Of a stretch of DNA of 64,000 bases, positions 58,201 to 64,000 are shown piece by piece. Made by a program: the position numbers and the translations under genes. How positions within the stretch are numbered: position 1 is the stretch's first letter; each line of letters opens with the position of its first letter. A model generated the notes under the pieces. That model saw only the letters and a list, made by a program, of their open reading frames with translations. It made no database searches and had not been told where the DNA came from. This DNA comes from Suillus spraguei (taxonomy: Eukaryota; Basidiomycota; Agaricomycetes; Boletales; Suillaceae), in NCBI GenBank assembly GCA_016800925.1, contig JABCPU010000011.1:124001-188000 (forward strand), read 5' to 3'.

Positions 58201-58684
58201 GGAGTGTAGTAACCGCCGTAAGTATACATAGCGCGAGGTGCTGCGGCACGAGGCAACATGTAATAACACTTGCTGTGGAATCAGTGATAACGAACAGGAA
58301 ACAAACTATGCACCAAATGGAGCTATGTGGACGTGGCAAGGACATGGAAGGACATCGGTTCGTGGAATGAGGTGCGGCAGTTGGTACGGTGTGCGGTAAG
58401 CATAGGATGCCGCTGGTACTGCTAAACAGGGTAAGATGGCCATGGACAAGTGTTATCTCCTGTAGACGTGAGACAAGTGTCAAAATATGGGGTTTTAAGC
58501 CCAGTGCCAATATGTTCGTTACACCGCAGACATAGCACCCTGGTTTGCCATGCTCTATGGTAGCCACATAGAAGCAAGGGTCACCCTTGGTGATATTGGC
58601 GCCACATGCAGGGTGCTGGCACAACCGGTCCTCTTTCACAAAGGCATCCTCGGTGTATTGAGACACAAGCTCATAGTTAGACAT
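55236..58684 (-). pseudogene. Alpha-kinase gene interrupted by LTR-like insertion
   Basis: Atypical (alpha/MHCK) protein kinase of the kind expanded in mushrooms. ATG at 58684 begins MSNYELVSQYTEDAFVKEDR and a Cys-rich finger (CQHPACGANI, PCFYVATIEHGKPGCYVCG) ending at 58524. A 945-bp element (57579-58523) is inserted there, and the reading resumes at 57578 as SLCHEHYQKKAATSVRPA, then GSASGGSSGFAVRGPPDP and VIRQSVNAGQRK. The kinase domain lies at about 56000-55240: GGPDAFVKFIHNTDCDPLLD, YEKTGGLAYMSDYQG, STELLTDPQI, FGDGNIEDVVSQFEKKHVCN and HYCEWSGF, with the C-terminal Cys-x3-Cys zinc-site pattern and a stop at 55236. Middle exons were not fully resolved. Apart from the insertion no definite lesion was seen, so disruption may be recent. 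Confidence 0.75.
57579..58523 (-). mobile_element. LTR-like element, copy 1 (945 bp)
   Basis: On the minus strand it starts TGTAACGAACATATTGG and ends TCTTTACA, giving TGTAA/TTACA terminal inverted repeats as in LTRs. It matches 61675-62617 over its whole length in the opposite orientation. Flanks are GCGG before and GCAG after (minus strand), a 4-bp near-match that could be a mutated target duplication. No retroelement ORF inside, so it looks like a solo LTR. Confidence 0.82.
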
Positions 58685-60634
58685 AGCCAGAAAGAATAGT
58701 GGGAAACTGAAGCTCAGAGTGCAATGTCCAGGATGCTTAATGCACCATGAACCACTTAAGTTAGCTATGTATATGTACAAGAAAACATACCAAATACCCA
58801 ACATTGGAAGTTGCACTGCAGAGAGCGAGACAGATAACGATGTGCAGAGAGTTGCACTGCAGAGAGTTTACCCAAGATCCGGAACATTGTTCACCGGAAG
58901 TTGCGCAGCAGAGAGCTGCAGAGAGATCAGTTATAGTACATTGTATATACAATTTTATGAGACCTGGCACACTGTCAGTGCTCATACAATGGTGCTTGGC
59001 AGTACACCCAGTCATGTTAGAGTTCGAGTTGGCGTTCATTGGTGTTGTTATTAATATAAGAAATGTTGCTGGCACTGTTGTTATTAGAAATTAGAAATGC
59101 TGCTGGCACTATTTGTTGCTCATGTGTGGTATTGGTGTGTTTGAGCTGCAGAGTGAAGCTTACAGTCAGAAGCTGCAAGGCTAATCATGAAACTCACGGT
59201 CAGAAGCAACAGTGAGCTATGTTGCTGTCTTTATCTTTGAGCTGTGGAGTTGTCTTTGAGTTGCGGAGTGAAGTTTATGGTCAGAAGCTAATGAAACTCA
59301 CGGTCATGGTCAGACACCCGAGAACCACTCTCTAGATCCAGGCTTAGAATGTCAAGCTTGGGTAAGAGGGGAGGATGAGCGCTCTCCAGACAACTAATGA
59401 ACATGGCCAGAGCCAGCTATTGAACGTAATCTCCTATCTCCGAAGCAATTCCCATGGACATGTGGCAAACAATAAGACACTACACCATTTCAATGTACTG
59501 TACAGCGGGCAAGGAATTGTCAGTATAAATATGCTAACTTTGTGGGCTCCTTCATGGACTCAACTGAAAATGCCCAACCAGAACAAACCTACACATTCAT
59601 TGAAATGAAGAAACTAGCGCTGGCCTAAGTATAAGCGCAGCATTAATCCTACTAAAGGCGCCAGTGAGATGTTCGACCCAAGAGGACTGCAGATAGAAGC
59701 AATTCCTTCTAAGTTAGTGTGAAGGAAACAATGAAGTACTAAATTGGCTGCTAGGATTCTGATTTCCGAGATTAGCGGTGGTAGCGGTATGTTGGCGGTA
59801 CTAGTGCGGTGTCAGCGGTACACACATGGTGTCAGCAGTACACGCGCAGTAACGATAGCTGCAACAGTTAGCTAGCGAGGGCAGGAACAAAGTTGCTTGG
59901 GCAAGATGAAATGTTATAACTACCGGTGGTGCGGTAGCGGTAGCAGCAACTTCCGTATGAGCGGGAACACAGACGAGAGAGAAAGTGACCCAGCGAGATC
60001 ACTGGCCGCGGTCCGGTCACGAGTAGCGAAATCGAAAGTCGCGCAGTACTTCGAGCGGTAAAGTTACTGGCAGTTAAATCAATGAGCATGGTTCGAACGG
60101 AGAAATGTTCAAATGCAAATAGATTGCGACTAGTGAGCATTTCTAATACTAAGTCCTAGTGAAGGGATGTAATGGGAAGTGAGTGATGGTATGTATGTTC
60201 AGTCCTTTTTAACATATGCGAGCGCGTATGAGATAACTATGCAAGTCCGGTAGCGAGAAAGAAAATAAACGGGGTACTTAATTATGAGGTGCGCAGCATG
60301 CAGCAGCCCCTTGAGATATAAGGTAAATTCTGCCGTAGGTTTAGTAACAGTGGAAGCGAGGTAACTACACACCAATGGATTCTAGACGGAATAGGACAGG
60401 ACATGAGGGCATCAGCGCGAGGATCCGGTAAGGGTTTGTGGAAGAAGAACGGTTCCGCGTTAGCAGAGCGAAAAGGCTATTTAGTTGCTATAAGGAAATC
60501 CTTCGGTTGCCGCCGCAGACATTAACAAGACACTTGCCAAAAACGGGGTTTTGACGGTCAGCATGACTTTTCTCACTACATCGTCTTCCAACCTTTGACC
60601 TTGCATTGATGCTGACTCAGACGTTCTAGCACCT
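58685..60634. other. Repeat-rich spacer; possible diverged LTR-like copy at ~59670-60500
   Basis: 58800-59300 contains short degenerate repeats (TTGCACTGCAGAGAG and AAACTCACGGTCAGAAGC words). 59670-60500 shares with the two LTR-like elements GTTCGACCC, many GCGGTA motifs and AGTACTTxxAGCGGTAAAG in the same order, so it may be a third, older member of the family. No gene seen. Confidence 0.4.
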
Positions 60635-63325
60635 TTGGCTGACATTGCACCCCACATCCTTCGGCTATGGAAGTCACGTCTAACAGACAAACAGATAGTC
60701 CAAGCCTTACAAAAAGAAATCGATACTGAGCGCTATGGAACTGGACTGACTAAATTTATTCAGGTTCATATGGACATGGGGCTGCTGCGCACATGCAAGC
60801 AAGGCCACAGCGTTGAGTCCATTCATGATGCCATGCTCGAACTTCACGAAATGTATCCCGAGGCTGGAATGAGAGAGATAATTAGCTTACTACACCACGA
60901 GGAGGGTATGAGTGTATCAAGGTATGAACTCTTACCTTTTCTGATTGTTCCCATCAGATGAACACTTCGACAGGAGTGTCGTAAAGTCTTACTTCGCCAT
61001 ATACGAGGCCAATCTCATTTGCCAGCAAAAGGCCCGCCACCTGCAAAGGAGGTGCTTCTGGGCTGCTGGAGTGAACGATATAGTTGCAGTGGATCAGCAC
61101 AACAAATGGCTGTGGTTCAGTCTAGCATTGCACACCAGAATCAAGCCTTTCTCTGGCCACATCATGTGGATGCGAGTCTGGCATTCCAACCGAAATCTGC
61201 AGCTCATTCTGAGCTACTATCTAGATACTATCGAGAACCTTGGTCGTGAGTATCTTGATTTGGAAATTGTTGCAATGTTCTAACACCCTCAACAGATATG
61301 CCCTTGGTTACACAGAGCGACCCCAGGACCAAAAATTTTGGAATCGCCAATGGCCACACCATGTTGCGCCAATGGTACAATTCTTCACTGCAGGGCACGT
61401 TACAGCATCGGTGGATGCGAACCAAGAAAAATGTCATGCCAGAGATTGCGTGGTCACAACTGCGACATCGATTCACTCTGGGTTTTGAGTCCCTGCTGGA
61501 CCATAGAGTCGAACAGGACTGGTATGATAGTGATAATACACTTCAAGTGTACCTGATTCAAGTTTCAATCTGTCACACTGATTAATGTTTCTTCAGAATG
61601 GTCTTTCACTGGGTCTTCATCCCATGGTTGCAGTGCAAATTAGATTCTTACCAGCACCGGATCAACCACACCACTGTAACGAACATATTGGCGCTGGGCT
61701 TAAAACCCCATATTTTGACACTCATCTCACATCTACAGGAGTTACCACTAGTCCATGGCCTTCTTACCCCTTTAGCAGTACCGGCGGCATCCCACGCTTA
61801 CCGCACACCGTACCGACTGCCGCACCATGTTCCACAAACCGATGTCCTTCCATGTCCCTGCCGCGTCCGCATAGCTCCATTTGGTGCATAGTTTGTTTTC
61901 TGTTCCTTATCACTGATTCCACGGCAAGCGTTATTACATGTTGCCTCGTGCCACAGCACCTCGCGCTATGTATACTTACGGCGGTTACTACACTCCAGCG
62001 CTACTGATCTCGCCTAGAGTATTCCGAGTACATACAAATTAGGATATAAGCACCGCGTACACCACACAATACAGACCTGATTTTACACCATTGCACGTAC
62101 TATAGGTCAGGATTATTGTCTAGCTCTGGATCAACCCAGTAGTGGACATAGTCTTTAAAGTTCCCTTATCGCTCGTTAATACATCATGCTCATTCTCCAT
62201 TACCACCGGCATACTGCTGGACTTTTGATTATTACTTTTGACTGAACTTCTCACGCTCCGCTACTTTACTGCTGAAAGTACCATGGACTTCTTTACTGTT
62301 TCTTTGCACTGCTCGCAACCTTACCGCTACCGCTGAGACCACCGCTCGACATCGCTTGCTAGATGCAACTGTTACTGACTTTATCTCGACGACGGTAGTT
62401 CTGGCGGTATCATCACTGACCGCGGCAACTTACTGCTGACTTCGACGCTTGTTTTGCAAATAAGTTAGACTCGAACTTGACCATACTAAATAGGCATCCC
62501 CCTTTAGGGTCGAACGCTCTTGTTCTTACAAGTGAAGCAGACTAGATGGAGCACAAGACTAACATACTAGTTTAGGCAGTGGTTTATCTACAGCCCAAGC
62601 TAGGTTGAATCTTTACACCGCCAAAAGGCGTGATCATAACAAGGTACTGCCGCATGGAGTCCCAGAACTTATCTATCGGTCCGCTGAAGACTTTGGTGCC
62701 CTTGACTTCAAGGTGCGCACTGTCTAATCTTCGTCTTAGGGAGCTGACCTTGACTTGTCAATAGATCAAGGTAGAGAAGGCCACTGTGGATCATGTTCGA
62801 GCGACGTACATCAAACCTGGACACCCTGTGTTTGATCTTGTGCCCAGTGACCTTGGAGACACTCTTCAGATATGCTACGAATGTTTGGGATGTCCTGTCA
62901 TCAATCACAAATCAGCTTGGACAGTGTATTTAGGATTGCTTCATATATTTGCTGCTTCCATTGAAACACGACCCCAGATGCTGCTCTCTGACGATATCAA
63001 AGGAGATGAAGAATTGCTGCTCCTTCAGGAGCATCGAGACCTGCCGTTTCATGAAGAGACTAATGGGTATTACTATATGGGTGGTGTTCGTGGAGGACTT
63101 GGACTAGATGATGGTCATCATCAATTGCTCGATGACCTTACTCACGAAGACAAACCAGATGTCTCTCATGAGGCTGACAATGCTGGTCTTGTTGTTTGGG
63201 AATTTTCGGACGAGCATCAGAAAATTCACACATTCCTTAACATGCTTAATCAGCTTAACTCACTTATCTCAAAACTTGTTTGCTCTCTCTCACATCATTC
63301 ACCTGGCATATCTTATATTTTTTGA
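60635..63325 (+). pseudogene. Integrase-core (DDE) transposon-type gene, interrupted
   Basis: Resembles the integrase-core proteins dispersed in mushroom genomes. N-terminal HTH-like region (HILRLWKSRLTDKQIVQALQ, YPEAGMREIISLLHHEEGM). Integrase core: FWAAGVNDIVAVDQHNKW (first Asp), MPLVTQSDP after an intron at 61245-61295 (second Asp), QHRWMRTKKNVMPEIAWSQL (Glu). Then VFHWVFIPWLQCKLDSYQHR, where a 943-bp LTR-like element (61675-62617) is inserted, and the reading resumes as AKRRDHNKVLPHGVPELIYR, EDFGALDFK, HVRATYIKPGHPVFDLVP and YYMGGVRGGLGLDDGHHQ. The reading frame also fails at two probable introns (near 60925-60960 and 61548-61600), and there is no clear ATG. Decayed element; original activity inferred from the DDE triad. 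Confidence 0.75.
61675..62617 (+). mobile_element. LTR-like element, copy 2 (943 bp)
   Basis: Starts TGTAACGAACATATTGG and ends ATCTTTACA; full-length match to 57579-58523 in inverted orientation, with a few percent differences by eye. It interrupts RINHT/AKRRDHNK of the integrase-core gene. Flanks CCAC before and CCGC after differ by one base and may be an old target duplication. No coding capacity. Confidence 0.82.
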
Positions 63326-64000
63326 GTGCGAAATACAATAAAACATGTATATTAATATATCTCAACTTTTTTTTTCTGAATTCATTCACATTGAAATTTT
63401 GGACAAGTAGATTCAATTTCACCAAGGCAGTTAAGTGTAAATAAGTCCGCATAAGGGCACGTCAAGGAATGTGTGAATTTCCTGATGGAAGAAGTGGGTG
63501 CGATGGACGAGTGGTGATTCTTTTCATACTAGTATCTATCGTAGCACTCTACATTTCTCGTACTATATGTTCATCTTCTTTCCTGCTGAATTGTACTTTG
63601 AAACATAACCACAACCTCCTTCACTCGTCGCCAACATAGAGGACGTTCACAAACCGCAATGACAGGCCAACCGATCCATCATGCTTGTAATAGGAAAATA
63701 ACAATAGCACTATTTAATTTTCGAAAAGGGTGTTCAAGGTCCTACAGAAGCTACCTGCCTTATATGGTATCTCGGGAGAAGCATGCACGAGAGAAGTTGA
63801 GCGCGGTTGTCTGGCTTTCCATATCAAACACATTAATGCACGATTTGCGTAGCTTTGACAATATTTGAGTTCTCACTGAGCTTCACACTAGTCCGAGTCC
63901 ATAATTACATACCACTCGGACTTTAACCAACTTAGCTGTTCCGAGTCAGGGTCATCACTACGGATCGTTACTCTCTAGAATTCATGAAGATCGAGAAAAG
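63326..64000. other. AT-rich end without recognised gene
   Basis: Follows the integrase-core relic. The first ~100 bases are very AT-rich. No gene or RNA seen. Confidence 0.4.

Overview
The window looks like nuclear DNA of a mushroom-forming basidiomycete (Agaricomycetes). Genes carry many short introns (mostly 48-60 nt), housekeeping genes are of fungal type, and the expanded families are ones typical of mushrooms: NACHT NTPases, MATH/BTB proteins, a seven-helix-like membrane protein family, an alpha-kinase with an N-terminal Cys-rich finger, F-box relics and an integrase-core element. Species was not determined. Splice sites were placed by eye and checked for reading phase.

Layout. 0.1-4.6 kb: a Ran1/Ksp1-type protein kinase (+) and a PHO80-like cyclin (-), convergent. 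4.8-18 kb: a tandem array of three NACHT genes (-), each carrying a long array of 27-bp (9-codon) repeats. The third is open throughout, the second is frameshifted inside its repeat array, and the first is a pseudogene. Flanking DNA was duplicated with them. 18.5-20.3 kb: an intact SUB2/UAP56 RNA helicase. 21-22 kb: an F-box/LRR relic. 22.7-32.4 kb: an ordered run on the minus strand of CTK3, a flavin monooxygenase, a GH43 glycosidase broken by a 32-bp tandem duplication, UTP6 and MED1. 32.9-53 kb: five MATH/BTB paralogues (+) in different states of decay, with a broken membrane-protein gene, a nearly perfect ~93-bp-arm inverted repeat and other duplicated scraps between them. 53-64 kb: a transposon-rich end in which two ~944-bp LTR-like elements of the same family, in opposite orientations, interrupt an alpha-kinase gene and an integrase-core gene.

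Functionally, the conserved genes cover RNA polymerase II transcription (CTK3, MED1), mRNA export/splicing (SUB2), ribosome biogenesis (UTP6) and kinase/cyclin signalling. The accessory parts are birth-and-death families (NACHT, MATH/BTB). The most interesting object is the NACHT cluster: its rapidly changing repeat array lies inside the helical region that normally follows NACHT, not at the C-terminus as WD40, ANK or TPR arrays do. Three genes in the 23-31 kb run (CTK3, UTP6, MED1) each appear to need one GC-AG intron.
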